The notes under the pieces are model-generated. The model worked only from the letters and a program-made list of their open reading frames with translations. It did no database searches and had not been told where the DNA came from. The position numbers and the translations under genes are program-made. Shown piece by piece: positions 50,985-59,633 of a stretch of DNA of 64,000 nucleotides; positions within the stretch are counted from its first letter, which is position 1, and the number at the start of each line of letters is the position of its first letter. Source of the stretch: DATEDA01 sp963789885 (GTDB lineage: Bacteria > Pseudomonadota > Gammaproteobacteria > Burkholderiales > SG8-39); contig CAWBNB010000035.1 in assembly GCA_963789885.1 (NCBI GenBank), positions 1 to 64,000 of the forward strand, in the 5' to 3' direction.

Positions 50985-52250
50985 ATGAGGCGATCGTTCG
51001 TGCATCTTCTGGCCGCTGCCGCGGCGGCGTTCGCGGCCACGAGCGCGTGGGCGCAGGCCCCGGTCAAGATCGGCATCGTCACCTTCCTCTCGGGTCCCGC
51101 GGCCGGGCCGTTCGGCGTGCCGGCGCGGAACGCGGCCGAGATCATGGCCGAGTCGCTGAACGCCGGCCGCGCGCCGGGCGCCTACGCGACGAAAGGCTTC
51201 GGCGGCGCGCCGGTCGACCTCGTGCTGATCGACGAGGCCGGCGGACCGCAGAAGCAGGTGCAGGAGCTGCGCAACCTCGCGCAGCGCGTCGATCTCGTCA
51301 TCGGCTACATCTCGAGCGGCGACTGCCTCGCCGTCGCGCCGGTGGCCGAGGAGCTGAAGAAGCTCACCGTCCTCTTCGACTGCGGCACGCCGCGCATCTT
51401 CGAGGATGCAAGCTACCGGTACGTGTTCCGCACCGGCGCCACCGCGACCGGCGATGCGGTCGCGCTCGCGCGCTATGTGCTCGACCGCCGGCCCGGCGTC
51501 AAATCCTTCGCCGGCATCAACCAGAACTACGCGTGGGGCCAGGATTCCTGGAACGACTTCGAGGCGGCGATGAGGGCGCTCAAGCCGGATGTCGAAGTCA
51601 AGACCTCGCAGATGCCGAAACTCTTCGCCGGTCAGTTCGGCGCCGAGATCTCCACGCTGCTCTCGAGCAACGCCGAGGTGATCCACTCGAGCTTCTGGGG
51701 GGGCGACCTCGAAGGGCTTGTGCTGCAGGGCGCCCCGCGTGGCCTCTTCCAGAAGCACCTGGTGCTGCTCGCCGCCGGCGAACCGGCGATCAACCGCCTC
51801 GGCACGAAGATCCCCGACGGCACGATCATCGGCGCGCGCGGGCCGTTCGGCCCGTTCTCGCCGGGCACCGAGCTCGACAAGTGGTTCCGCGCGACGTTCC
51901 AGGAGCGCTACGGCGTGCCGCCGAACTACGCCGCATACAAGATGGCGCAGGCGATCCTCGGCGTGAAGACGGCGTACGAGAAGGCGCAGAAGGCGGGCGC
52001 CGCAACGCCGAATCAGGAGCAGATCATCGGCGCGCTCGAGAACCTGACGTTCGAAGCGCCCGGCGGCACGGTGCGCATGGCGCTCGGCAAGGGGCACCAG
52101 GCGGTACAGGGCGTCGCCTACGGCGTCGCGAAGAGCGTGGGCGGCGAGCTCACGCTGGTGGACGTCAAGCACTATCCGCCCGAGCAGACGACGCCGCCCG
52201 ACGGCGTGAAGAGCGAGGCCTGGATCAAGTCGGGCTTCAAGGCGAAGTAG
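50985..52250 (+). CDS. Branched-chain amino-acid-type ABC binding protein (LivK family)
   Basis: The 421-residue exported protein has a signal peptide ending SAWAQ and a strong AAGGAGGAGCC. Family features include APVKIGIVTFLSGPAAGPFG at the mature start, the VIGYISSGDCLAVAPVAEE cleft and FAGINQNYAWGQDSWNDF. Peripla_BP_6 members of this group bind amino acids, amides or aromatic acids. A perfect hairpin follows before LivH. It is the only binding protein here for the Liv-type permease. Confidence 0.9.
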   Translation: MRRSFVHLLAAAAAAFAATSAWAQAPVKIGIVTFLSGPAAGPFGVPARNAAEIMAESLNAGRAPGAYATKGFGGAPVDLVLIDEAGGPQKQVQELRNLAQRVDLVIGYISSGDCLAVAPVAEELKKLTVLFDCGTPRIFEDASYRYVFRTGATATGDAVALARYVLDRRPGVKSFAGINQNYAWGQDSWNDFEAAMRALKPDVEVKTSQMPKLFAGQFGAEISTLLSSNAEVIHSSFWGGDLEGLVLQGAPRGLFQKHLVLLAAGEPAINRLGTKIPDGTIIGARGPFGPFSPGTELDKWFRATFQERYGVPPNYAAYKMAQAILGVKTAYEKAQKAGAATPNQEQIIGALENLTFEAPGGTVRMALGKGHQAVQGVAYGVAKSVGGELTLVDVKHYPPEQTTPPDGVKSEAWIKSGFKAK

Positions 52251-52272
52251 CCGCCCGCAGCGGACGGGCCAA

Positions 52273-52294
52273 GGCGCGGGCGCGAGCCCGCGCC
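52273..52294 (+). other. Perfect GNRA-type stem-loop between LivK and LivH
   Basis: GGCGCGGGC and GCCCGCGCC form a 9-bp stem with a GCGA tetraloop (52273-52294). No T-run follows. Such hairpins after a binding-protein gene often protect its mRNA, keeping it more abundant than the permease part. Confidence 0.65.
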
Positions 52295-52331
52295 ACCCTT
52301 CGCCCTTCCCCCCTCCTCCACCTAGCGCGCG

Positions 52332-53228
52332 ATGACCGACCTCGCCGCCGTCCTCTTCGACGGCGTCGTGTACTCCTCGTGGCTGTTCCTGATGGCCGCG
52401 GGGCTCACGCTGATCTACGGCGTGATGAAGATCCTCAACATCGCCCACGGGTCGCTGTACGCGCTCGGCGCGTACGCCGGGGCCTCCATGGTCGGCGCGT
52501 GGCTCGCTGGAGGTCACCCGGCGGTCGCGAGCTACGCGCTTCTCGCCGTCGCGGCGCTTGCCGTCGGACTGACCGCCGGTCCGCTCCTCGAGCGCGGACT
52601 GCTGCGGCTCGTGTACGGCAAGGACGAGGTGGTGCTCCTCCTCGTCACCTACGCGGTGTTCCTCATCCTCGAGGACGCCATCAAGCTCGTCTGGGGCGTG
52701 GAGTCGCTCATGGTCTCCGAGCCGTATGCGCTGCCGGGCAACTTCCTCATCGGCGAGCTCGCCTATCCGGTCTACAACCTGATCCTGATCGGCGCGGCAG
52801 TCGCGCTCGGGCTCGCGGTCGCTTGGGGCCTCTACCGGACGCGATCCGGAAAGCTGCTCCTCGCCGTCATCCACGACCGCGAGATCAGCGCCGCGATGGG
52901 TATCAACGTCGACCGCACGTATCTCTACACCTTCACCATCGGCGCCACCCTCGCGGCGGCCGGCGGCGCGCTGACCGCGCCGACCATCGCCGTCTCGCCG
53001 GGTATCGGCGTGGAGGTGATCGTGCTGTCGTTCGCGGTAGTGGTCATCGGCGGCCTCGGCAGCCTCGGCGGCGCGGCGCTCGGCGCGTTGATGGTGGGCG
53101 TCGTTCGCTCGATCATGGTGCGCTACTGGCCCGAGGCCGAGCTCTTCACGATCTACCTCGTGATGGCGCTCGTCCTGATCGCGCGACCGAAGGGTCTTTT
53201 CGCCGCCCCGGAGGCGCGCAAGATATGA
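52332..53228 (+). CDS. Branched-chain-type ABC permease (LivH family)
   Basis: The 298-residue protein has eight to nine membrane helices and the LivH pattern: GVMKILNIAHGSLYALGAYAG near residue 40, the conserved cytoplasmic loop with AVIHDREISAAMGINVDRTYL and AVVVIGGLGSLGGAALGALMVG near the end. It works with LivM, LivG and LivF. It overlaps LivM by 4 nt (ATGA). Confidence 0.92.
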   Translation: MTDLAAVLFDGVVYSSWLFLMAAGLTLIYGVMKILNIAHGSLYALGAYAGASMVGAWLAGGHPAVASYALLAVAALAVGLTAGPLLERGLLRLVYGKDEVVLLLVTYAVFLILEDAIKLVWGVESLMVSEPYALPGNFLIGELAYPVYNLILIGAAVALGLAVAWGLYRTRSGKLLLAVIHDREISAAMGINVDRTYLYTFTIGATLAAAGGALTAPTIAVSPGIGVEVIVLSFAVVVIGGLGSLGGAALGALMVGVVRSIMVRYWPEAELFTIYLVMALVLIARPKGLFAAPEARKI

Positions 53229-54162
53229 CCCGCGAGCACACGCCGCTCATCCTCGTTGCCGCGTGCGCGTGCCTCCTCGCGGCTGCGCCGGTCGCGCCGC
53301 AGTGGCTCGTGTTCCTGCTCACGCTCGCGCTCGCCAAGGGGCTCGTCGTACTCGGCCTCCTTCTGCTCATGCGCACCGGCCTCGTGTCGTTCGGGCAGGG
53401 ACTCTATTTCGGGCTGGGCGCCTACGCGGCCGCGCTGCTCGGCGCCCGGGGCGGCGTGCTCGACGGACTCGTCATGATCGTCGCGGCGATCGTCGCCGCG
53501 GCGGCCATCGCGGCGGCGATCGGCCTGCTGCTCGCGCGCTACCGCGAGATCTTCTTCGCGATGCTCTCGCTCGCGTTCTCGATGATCCTCTATGGGCTCC
53601 TGGTGAAGAGCTCGACGCTCGGGTCGACCGACGGCTTCAACCTCCACGCCAAGTCCTTCGCCGGCTTCGCGCTCGCGGACGGCGCGGGCGGGCGGGTGTT
53701 TTACGTCGCCGCGGTGATCGCGGTGTTCGCGGCGGGGCTCGCCGTGCACCGGTACCTCGGCTCGCACTACGGCCGGCTTGCGACGGCGATCCGGGACAAC
53801 GAGCTCCGCGTCGAGTACCTGGGCGCGTCGGTGTTCCGCGTCGTCTACGCGAACTACGTGGCCGCCGGCGCGCTCGGCGGGCTGGGGGCGCGCTCGCCGC
53901 GCTGGCGGTCGGGCACGTCGATCCCGAGACGACGTACTGGACGACCTCGGGCGAGTTCGTGTTCATCGCCGTGCTCGGCGGCACCGGCAACGTGGCGGCG
54001 CCGTTCCTGGCGGCTGGCGTCTTCGAGGCAGTGCGTACCCTCGCGAACCAGTACGCGCCAAACGTATGGCAAATGACGCTCGGCATCGTCATGCTCCTCC
54101 TCATCCTGTTTCTCCCGGCGGGGTTGTGGGCGCTCGTCCCGCGGCGGAAGGGTCAGGCGTGA
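53225..54162 (+). pseudogene. Branched-chain-type ABC permease (LivM family), one frameshift
   Basis: The frame from the ATG at 53225 is a clear LivM permease: LVSFGQGLYFGLGAYAAALLG, REIFFAMLSLAFSMILYG and AIRDNELRVEYLGASVFRV. It breaks in a G5 run near 53882-53886, and the expected GALAALAVGHVDPETTYWTTSG, GEFVFIAVLGG and APFLAAGVF segments continue in the +1-shifted frame to the stop at 54162. One missing G restores a full 312-residue protein. It is followed by LivG with a 4-nt overlap, as expected for an intact operon. A consensus error is the likely cause. Confidence 0.88.
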
Positions 54163-54908
54163 ACCCGGTCCTCGTCGCGACCGGCGTGAACCGCAGCTTC
54201 GGCGCGGTCGTCGCGGCCGCCGACCTGAACGTGTCGGTGGCGCCGGAGTCGGTCGTCGGGCTGATCGGCGCGAACGGTGCCGGCAAGACGACGTTCATCA
54301 ACATGGTCACCGGTTACCTCAAGCCCTCTTCGGGTTCGATCCGGTGCGACGGTGCGGAGCTCACCGCGCTCGAGCCGCGCCGCGTCACGCAGCTCGGGGT
54401 CTCGCGCTCGTTCCAGATCCCGCAGCTCTTCAACACCCTGAGCGCGCGCGAAAACCTGCTGGTCGCGGTCGGCATCGTCGCCGCGGCGGCGCACGCCTGG
54501 GCGCATTCGAAGCTGAGCCCGGCCGGTGCCGGTGCGGCCACCGACGAGATGCTCGAGCGGTTCGGCCTCGTGGCATATCGCGATCGGCCCGCGGGCCTGC
54601 TGCCCGAGGGCGTGCGGAAGCTCCTCGACGTGGCGATGGCGCTCGTCGTGCAGCCGCGAGTCCTGCTCCTGGACGAGCCGACGAGCGGCGTCTCGGCCGA
54701 CGAGAAGTTCGCGATCATGGACCTGGTGATGGGCGCGGCGCGCGGCGTGACCGTGCTCTTCGTGGAGCACGACATGGACATCGTCGGGCGCTACGCGCAG
54801 CGCGTGTTGGCGTTCGCCGACGGCCGGATCATCGCCGACGGCGAGCCGCCGGCCGTGCTTGCCGACGCCGAAGTGCGGCGCTACGTTATCGGCGAAGCGC
54901 ATGCTTAG
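54159..54908 (+). CDS. ABC transporter ATP-binding protein (LivG family)
   Basis: The GTG at 54159 gives 249 residues. Walker A is GANGAGKTTF near 36-45 and Walker B LLLDEPTSGVSADEK near 166-180. The ABC signature region reads LLPEGVRKLLDVAMAL, where LSxGQ is replaced by LPEGV. Such a variant occurs in some Liv-type ATPases and may still work with a canonical partner. Coupled to LivM by GTGA and to LivF by an 8-nt overlap. Confidence 0.9.
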   Translation: MNPVLVATGVNRSFGAVVAAADLNVSVAPESVVGLIGANGAGKTTFINMVTGYLKPSSGSIRCDGAELTALEPRRVTQLGVSRSFQIPQLFNTLSARENLLVAVGIVAAAAHAWAHSKLSPAGAGAATDEMLERFGLVAYRDRPAGLLPEGVRKLLDVAMALVVQPRVLLLDEPTSGVSADEKFAIMDLVMGAARGVTVLFVEHDMDIVGRYAQRVLAFADGRIIADGEPPAVLADAEVRRYVIGEAHA

Positions 54909-55545
54909 GGTGAGCGCGCTCTCGGTTGCGATCGGCTCGGTCGGCATCCTGCGCGACGTGAGCTTCGAGGTCGCGAGCGGCGAGTTCGCCGGCCTGATCG
55001 GGCGCAACGGCGCCGGCAAGACCACGCTCATGCGCACGATCATGGGCCTCCTGCCGTTCCGCGGCGGCGCGGTCGAGTTCGACGGCATCCCGCTCGAGCG
55101 CGTGCCCACGCACCGGCGGGTGTCGCTCGGCATCGGCTACATGCCCGAGGACCGCCGGCTGGTACCCGGACTCTCGGTGGAGGAGAACGTCCTGCTGCCG
55201 GCGTGGTCCGCGCGCCTGCCCGACGCCGGCGCGCGGCTCGCGCGCGTGTACGAGGCCGTCCCGGAGGTCCGCGCGTTCCGCGACCGCAAGGCGCTGCAGC
55301 TCTCGGGCGGACAGCAGAAGCTGGTCGCGCTCGCGCGGGCGCTCGTCCCCGGGACGAAGCTCCTGCTGCTGGACGAGCCGTTCGAAGGGGTCGCACCGGT
55401 ACTCGCCCGCCGGCTCGCCGAAGTGATCGCCGGGCTCCGGCGCGAGGGGCTCTCGGTCATCCTCTCCGAGTCGAGTCTCACGCACGCGAAGGGGCTGCTC
55501 GACCGCGTTTTCGTAATCGACCGCGGCGCGGTCGCCGGCGGCTAG
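54901..55545 (+). CDS. ABC transporter ATP-binding protein (LivF family)
   Basis: From the ATG at 54901, 214 residues. Walker A GRNGAGKTTLMRTIMG, signature ALQLSGGQQKLVALARAL and Walker B LLLLDEPFEGVAP are all canonical. It overlaps LivG by 8 nt and ends 1 nt before the Rieske gene, so the transporter and oxygenase genes form one unit. Confidence 0.93.
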   Translation: MLRVSALSVAIGSVGILRDVSFEVASGEFAGLIGRNGAGKTTLMRTIMGLLPFRGGAVEFDGIPLERVPTHRRVSLGIGYMPEDRRLVPGLSVEENVLLPAWSARLPDAGARLARVYEAVPEVRAFRDRKALQLSGGQQKLVALARALVPGTKLLLLDEPFEGVAPVLARRLAEVIAGLRREGLSVILSESSLTHAKGLLDRVFVIDRGAVAGG

Positions 55546-55546
55546 G

Positions 55547-56539
55547 ATGCCCGGCGTCGGAAGTACAGCGCTGCGGAGCGTCTGGCACCCCGTCGGCTAC
55601 AGCGCCGACCTGACCGACGCACCGCGCGCCGCGATCCTGCTCGACGAACGCGTGGTGCTGTGGCGCGACTCCACGGGCGTCGCCCGCGCGATGCGGGACG
55701 CGTGTGTCCATCGCGGCACCGCGCTCTCGCTCGGCCGCGTGCAGGGCGACACGATCGTCTGCCCGTACCACGGCTGGCGCTACGGGGCCGACGGCAAGTG
55801 CCGCCACATTCCGCAGCTCGAGGATCCCGCACGGGTGCCCTCGCGCGCCTTGGTCCCCGCGTATCACTGCGAGGAGCGGCACGGCCTCGTCTGGGTGGCG
55901 CTTGAGGCGCCGCGCTGGCCGATCCCCGACATTCCGGAGTTCGCCGATCCGCGCTGGCGCGTGGTGCGTACCGGCCCGTTCGAATGGAACGCCAGCGCGT
56001 CGCGGCAGCTCGAGAACTTCACCGACTTCGGCCACTTCGCGTTCGTGCACGAAGGCCTGCTCGGCAACCCCGCGCGGGCGGTGGTGGCGCCGTACGACGT
56101 AGAGACCGCGGGCCACGTCGTGCGCTACGCCTACGGGCGCCCCGACCAGCCGAACACCGACGCGCTGCCGGTCTTCGCGGCCGAGGAACGCAAGGACGCG
56201 ACGCGCCGCACCCGCTACGAGATCCACCTGCCGTACACGATCGTCGAGCACATCGACTGGGGCGGCACGGACGGCATGGTCTATCTCTTCGTCGCGCAGC
56301 CGGTGAGCGGCGAGCGCTGCATCGGTTACTGCTTGGTCGCGCGCAACTACAACCTCGACCAGCCGGACGCGGTTATGCAGGCCTTCGAGCGCACGATCTT
56401 CGCCCAGGACCAGCGCATCGTCGAGTCGCAGCAGCCGCCGAGCGTCCCGTTCGAGCCCGAGGCCGAGCTTCACCTCGCGTTCGACAAGGTCGCGCTGGCG
56501 TGGCGCCGGGCGATGCGCGAGCAGGGACTGGCACCCTAG
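55547..56539 (+). CDS. Rieske non-haem iron oxygenase, alpha-subunit type
   Basis: The 330-residue protein has the Rieske [2Fe-2S] ligands as ACVHRG (Cys53, His55) and CPYHGW (Cys72, His75), 16 residues apart. The mononuclear iron site is indicated by ENFTDFGHFAFVHEG (Asp and two His, around 152-165). It resembles ring-hydroxylating or O-demethylating monooxygenases; no separate beta subunit or reductase is next to it, though Fpr lies far away. It starts 1 nt after LivF. Confidence 0.9.
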   Translation: MPGVGSTALRSVWHPVGYSADLTDAPRAAILLDERVVLWRDSTGVARAMRDACVHRGTALSLGRVQGDTIVCPYHGWRYGADGKCRHIPQLEDPARVPSRALVPAYHCEERHGLVWVALEAPRWPIPDIPEFADPRWRVVRTGPFEWNASASRQLENFTDFGHFAFVHEGLLGNPARAVVAPYDVETAGHVVRYAYGRPDQPNTDALPVFAAEERKDATRRTRYEIHLPYTIVEHIDWGGTDGMVYLFVAQPVSGERCIGYCLVARNYNLDQPDAVMQAFERTIFAQDQRIVESQQPPSVPFEPEAELHLAFDKVALAWRRAMREQGLAP

Positions 56540-56542
56540 CCG

Positions 56543-58192
56543 ATGCCGGCCCGCGACCTCGCGACACTCGAGCGCAACAAGGACCGGTTCGGCGCCCGCG
56601 CCGCTGAAGCCAAGCTCATCCTCCTCGCCCGCCTGGAGCGCACGAGGCTCCGCACGCCGCGGCAGGTGGAGCGTCTGCACGAAGCGCTCTGCTTCATGCG
56701 CGCGTATCCGGGCGATGCGATCGTGCTCGCCGCCGTCGAGCACGTCCTCGAGCGGTTCCCCGACCGCACCGACCTGCGTCGTCACCGCGCGGCGCTCGTG
56801 GGCAGCGGGATCGCCGGGACCGCGATCCGCTTCCGATTCTTCTGGCCGAGCGCGCTCTGGCTGGCGGGGCGCTGGCCCGACCGCCTGCTGCTCGACCGCG
56901 ACGATGCCGACGCCGAGGGGGCGATCGCGCGCGCGCTCCCGCTGCTCGTGACGCCGGCGGAGGGCGCGGCGCTCCGCGAGCTCGATCTGCCGGGCTACGC
57001 GGCGGTCGACCGCCTGCGCGGACGCCGCGAGGCCGACGGCGCATTCCTCGTGCGGCGCGTCGCATCGATGCCGGGCGACACGTTCACGCGCGAGGCGTTC
57101 TTCGACGCGATCGACGCGAGCTTCGAGCTCGTGCCCGGCGCGGACACGCCGGCCCGCACGCACGCGCAGCTCGGTTTCGCGCCGGTCGCGTTCCCCGACC
57201 CGCCGCTGCGTCGCGGGCGCCCGGACCTCCGTGCCGAGCTGCGCCGCGCACCGCGCGCTGTCAAACGGCTCTCGCTGCAAGCGGGGCGTCGCGCCGTCGA
57301 GCTCGGGCGCGCGGCGATGGCGACGCGCGAGCGGGACATCGACGGTTTCGCCTACGGCGACGCACGCGACGCGTGGCTCGTCGACGACGGCGACGGGCTC
57401 GCCTTCACGCTGAACGGGGTCGCGCCCGAGCGACGCGCGGTCGTGCCGGCGACCTACGGCTCGCTCACGCTGCGGAACGGCGTGCCGATCGCGTACCTCC
57501 AGGTCGATCTCGCCGGGCGGTCGGCGGCGCTCTCGTACCACGCGTTCGCGACCTTTCGCGGCGGCGAAGCCGCGTACACCGTGGCGCGGATGCTGACGAT
57601 GCTGCACCACGTGCTCGGCGCCGAATCGTTCACCCTCGATCCGTACCAGCTCGGCAAGGGCAACGACGACGGCATCGAGTCCGGCGCGTGGTGGTTCTAC
57701 TACAAGCTCGGCTTCCGGCCGCGGGCGGCGGGCGTGAAGCGCGTGCTGCGCGGCGAGCTCGCGCGCCTGCAGGCGAACGCGCGCCACCGGTCGAGCGCCG
57801 CGACGCTCCGCAAGCTTGCGGAAGGCCATCTCGTGTTCGACGTGGATCCGCGGCACCCGGTGCCGCTGCCGCCGCTCGCGGCGATCGGCATGCGCATCGC
57901 GGACGCGCGCGGCGAGCGCGGACGCGCCCTGCAGGAAGCGAGGCGCGGGGCGATGCGGCTGGTGGGCGTGCGTTCGCTCGACGGCTGGACGCCGGGCGAG
58001 CGGCTGGCGTGGGAGCGATGGAGCCCGCTGATCCTGACGCTCCCTGGTGTGTCCCGCTGGAGCGCGGCGAACCGGCGCGCGCTGACCCGGATCGTGCGCG
58101 CGAAAGGCGGCCGGAGCGAAATCGATTACGCGGTGCGATTCAACGCTCATCCGCTGCTCGGGCGGGCGCTGCTCGGCGCCGGCCCGAGATAG
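56543..58192 (+). CDS. Large protein of unknown function next to the Rieske oxygenase
   Basis: I do not recognise this 549-residue, Arg- and Ala-rich, soluble protein. It starts 3 nt after the Rieske stop, so it is probably co-expressed. The N-terminal helical part contains RAAEAKLILLARLERTRL; further on are LVRRVASMPGDTFTREAFFDAIDASFELV and, near residue 360, TYGSLTLRNGVPIAYLQVDLAG. The block YQLGKGNDDGIESGAWWFYYKLGFRPR (split over residues 370-397) recalls GNAT-fold ends but no acetyl-CoA motif is convincing. No signal peptide or membrane span. Its role with the oxygenase is unknown. Confidence 0.6.
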   Translation: MPARDLATLERNKDRFGARAAEAKLILLARLERTRLRTPRQVERLHEALCFMRAYPGDAIVLAAVEHVLERFPDRTDLRRHRAALVGSGIAGTAIRFRFFWPSALWLAGRWPDRLLLDRDDADAEGAIARALPLLVTPAEGAALRELDLPGYAAVDRLRGRREADGAFLVRRVASMPGDTFTREAFFDAIDASFELVPGADTPARTHAQLGFAPVAFPDPPLRRGRPDLRAELRRAPRAVKRLSLQAGRRAVELGRAAMATRERDIDGFAYGDARDAWLVDDGDGLAFTLNGVAPERRAVVPATYGSLTLRNGVPIAYLQVDLAGRSAALSYHAFATFRGGEAAYTVARMLTMLHHVLGAESFTLDPYQLGKGNDDGIESGAWWFYYKLGFRPRAAGVKRVLRGELARLQANARHRSSAATLRKLAEGHLVFDVDPRHPVPLPPLAAIGMRIADARGERGRALQEARRGAMRLVGVRSLDGWTPGERLAWERWSPLILTLPGVSRWSAANRRALTRIVRAKGGRSEIDYAVRFNAHPLLGRALLGAGPR

Positions 58193-58202
58193 CGGGCGCG
58201 GA

Positions 58203-58802
58203 TCAGCCCGACTCCTTGCTCCGGTCCCAGAAATTCGGCAGCGTCGGTTTGGAGTAGCCGGACACGAACGGCCTGGCTGCGCCGGTCGCCGCGTCGAACA
58301 CGTGCCGCTTCACCGCGCCGATGTTGCCGCCGTAGACATGGATGCTGACCGAGGCGCGATCACCGAGCGCGTTCTCGACCACGTGCACGTCGCCGACCGT
58401 CGGCGAGACCTTGTCCACGTCGCCCGGCTCGCACCGGTGCTGCGCCCGCGGCGCCATCGGCGCCCCCGCCCGCGGCGGATCGTACTCGTGGCAGTTCTCG
58501 GCCCCGCGCATCACGCCGACCATGCCCCACACCGTGTGGTCGTGAATCGGCGTCTTCACGCGCGGCCCCCACACGAACGAGACCACCGAGAACCGCTCGC
58601 GCGGGTCGCAGTACAGGAGATACTGCCGGTAGGCACCCGGGGCTTCCTCGGCGAACTCGTCGGGGAGCCAGTCGTCGTGGCGGACGAGGTCGGAGAGGAG
58701 CGGTGCGCCCTCGCGGAAGATCCGCTGCTCGTCTCCGGCGGCGGCATCCACCAGGGCGCTGAACGAGGCAAGGAACGCTCGGAAGCGGGCGGGGTTCGTC
58801 AT
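58203..58802 (-). CDS. Cysteine dioxygenase-family thiol dioxygenase
   Basis: The ATG at 58802 gives 199 residues of cupin type. The iron ligands are H87 and H89 in TPIHDHTVWG and the later His in SIHVYGGN; the GMVGVMRGAENCHEY loop matches the family. Members dioxygenate cysteine or 3-mercaptopropionate to the sulfinate. The gene is divergent from the epimerase; a TATATAAG sequence lies between them at 58837-58844. A sulfur-related role would pair with the rhodanese fusion, which is inference. Confidence 0.85.
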   Translation of the reverse strand: MTNPARFRAFLASFSALVDAAAGDEQRIFREGAPLLSDLVRHDDWLPDEFAEEAPGAYRQYLLYCDPRERFSVVSFVWGPRVKTPIHDHTVWGMVGVMRGAENCHEYDPPRAGAPMAPRAQHRCEPGDVDKVSPTVGDVHVVENALGDRASVSIHVYGGNIGAVKRHVFDAATGAARPFVSGYSKPTLPNFWDRSKESG

Positions 58803-58877
58803 TTGCAGATCTCCAGCGCGGACGCCGCTATTCAGGATATATAAGCGTAGCGCCGATCTCGACAGAAGGAAACGACG

Positions 58878-59624
58878 TTGAATCGCCACCGGGTCTTTCT
58901 CGCCGGCGCGTCCGGCGCCATCGGCCGCCGGCTTGCGCCCTTGCTCGTCGGCGCCGGCTACGAGGTGTTCGGGACCACACGCTCGAAGGAGAAGGCGGCG
59001 GCGCTCGAGGCGCAGGGGGTCGTCCCGGTCGTCGTCGACGCGTTCGATGCACCGGCGCTCGCAGCCGCGATGACCGCGGTGCGCCCGGCGACCGTCATCC
59101 ACCAGCTCACCGATCTGCCGCCGGGCCTCGATCCGAGCCGCCTCGCGGAAGCGCTCGCGCGGAATGCGCGCATCAGGAGCGAGGGGACGCGAAATCTCGT
59201 CGCGGCCGCGCTCGCCGCGGGCGCGCGGCGCCTCGTCGCGCAGAGCATCGCTTGGGCGTACGCCACCGGATCCCGGCCCTATGCCGAGGACGCGCCGCTC
59301 GATCTCGGCGCCGAAGGCGCGCGCGCGGTCACGGTTCGAGGCGTCGCGACGCTCGAGCGGCTCGTGCTCGGATCGCCGCCGCTCGAGGGCGTCGTCCTGC
59401 GCTACGGCCAGCTCTACGGCCCGGGCACCGGGCGCGAGGCGCCGGCCGGCGATGCGCCGCTCCACGTCGACGCCGCGGCGCACGCCGCACTTCTCGCGAT
59501 CGAGTGCGCGGGGCTCGGTGTCTTCAACGTCGCCGAAGACTCGGGGTTCGTATCGATCGGGCGGGCGCGCCGCGAGCTCGGGTGGGACCCGGCGTTCCGG
59601 CTGGAGCGCGGGCAGGCGGCGTAG
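58878..59624 (+). CDS. NAD(P)-dependent epimerase/dehydratase (extended SDR-like)
   Basis: The TTG at 58878 has AAGGAAACGACG upstream and gives 248 residues. The Rossmann motif LAGASGAIGRRL is at 8-19, followed by a second-strand TTRSKEK and DLPPG region. The expected YxxxK is not obvious; SIAWAY may hold the tyrosine region, so the enzyme could be an atypical reductase. The C-terminus is short for the family. Substrate unknown. Confidence 0.75.
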   Translation: MNRHRVFLAGASGAIGRRLAPLLVGAGYEVFGTTRSKEKAAALEAQGVVPVVVDAFDAPALAAAMTAVRPATVIHQLTDLPPGLDPSRLAEALARNARIRSEGTRNLVAAALAAGARRLVAQSIAWAYATGSRPYAEDAPLDLGAEGARAVTVRGVATLERLVLGSPPLEGVVLRYGQLYGPGTGREAPAGDAPLHVDAAAHAALLAIECAGLGVFNVAEDSGFVSIGRARRELGWDPAFRLERGQAA

Positions 59625-59633
59625 CGCCGCCGC

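Noticed and set aside
50879..54076. A 1065-codon plus-strand frame across LivK and LivH
   Set aside because: Its first part is an out-of-frame shadow of LivK and LivH; only its end coincides with the LivM frame, which starts at 53225.
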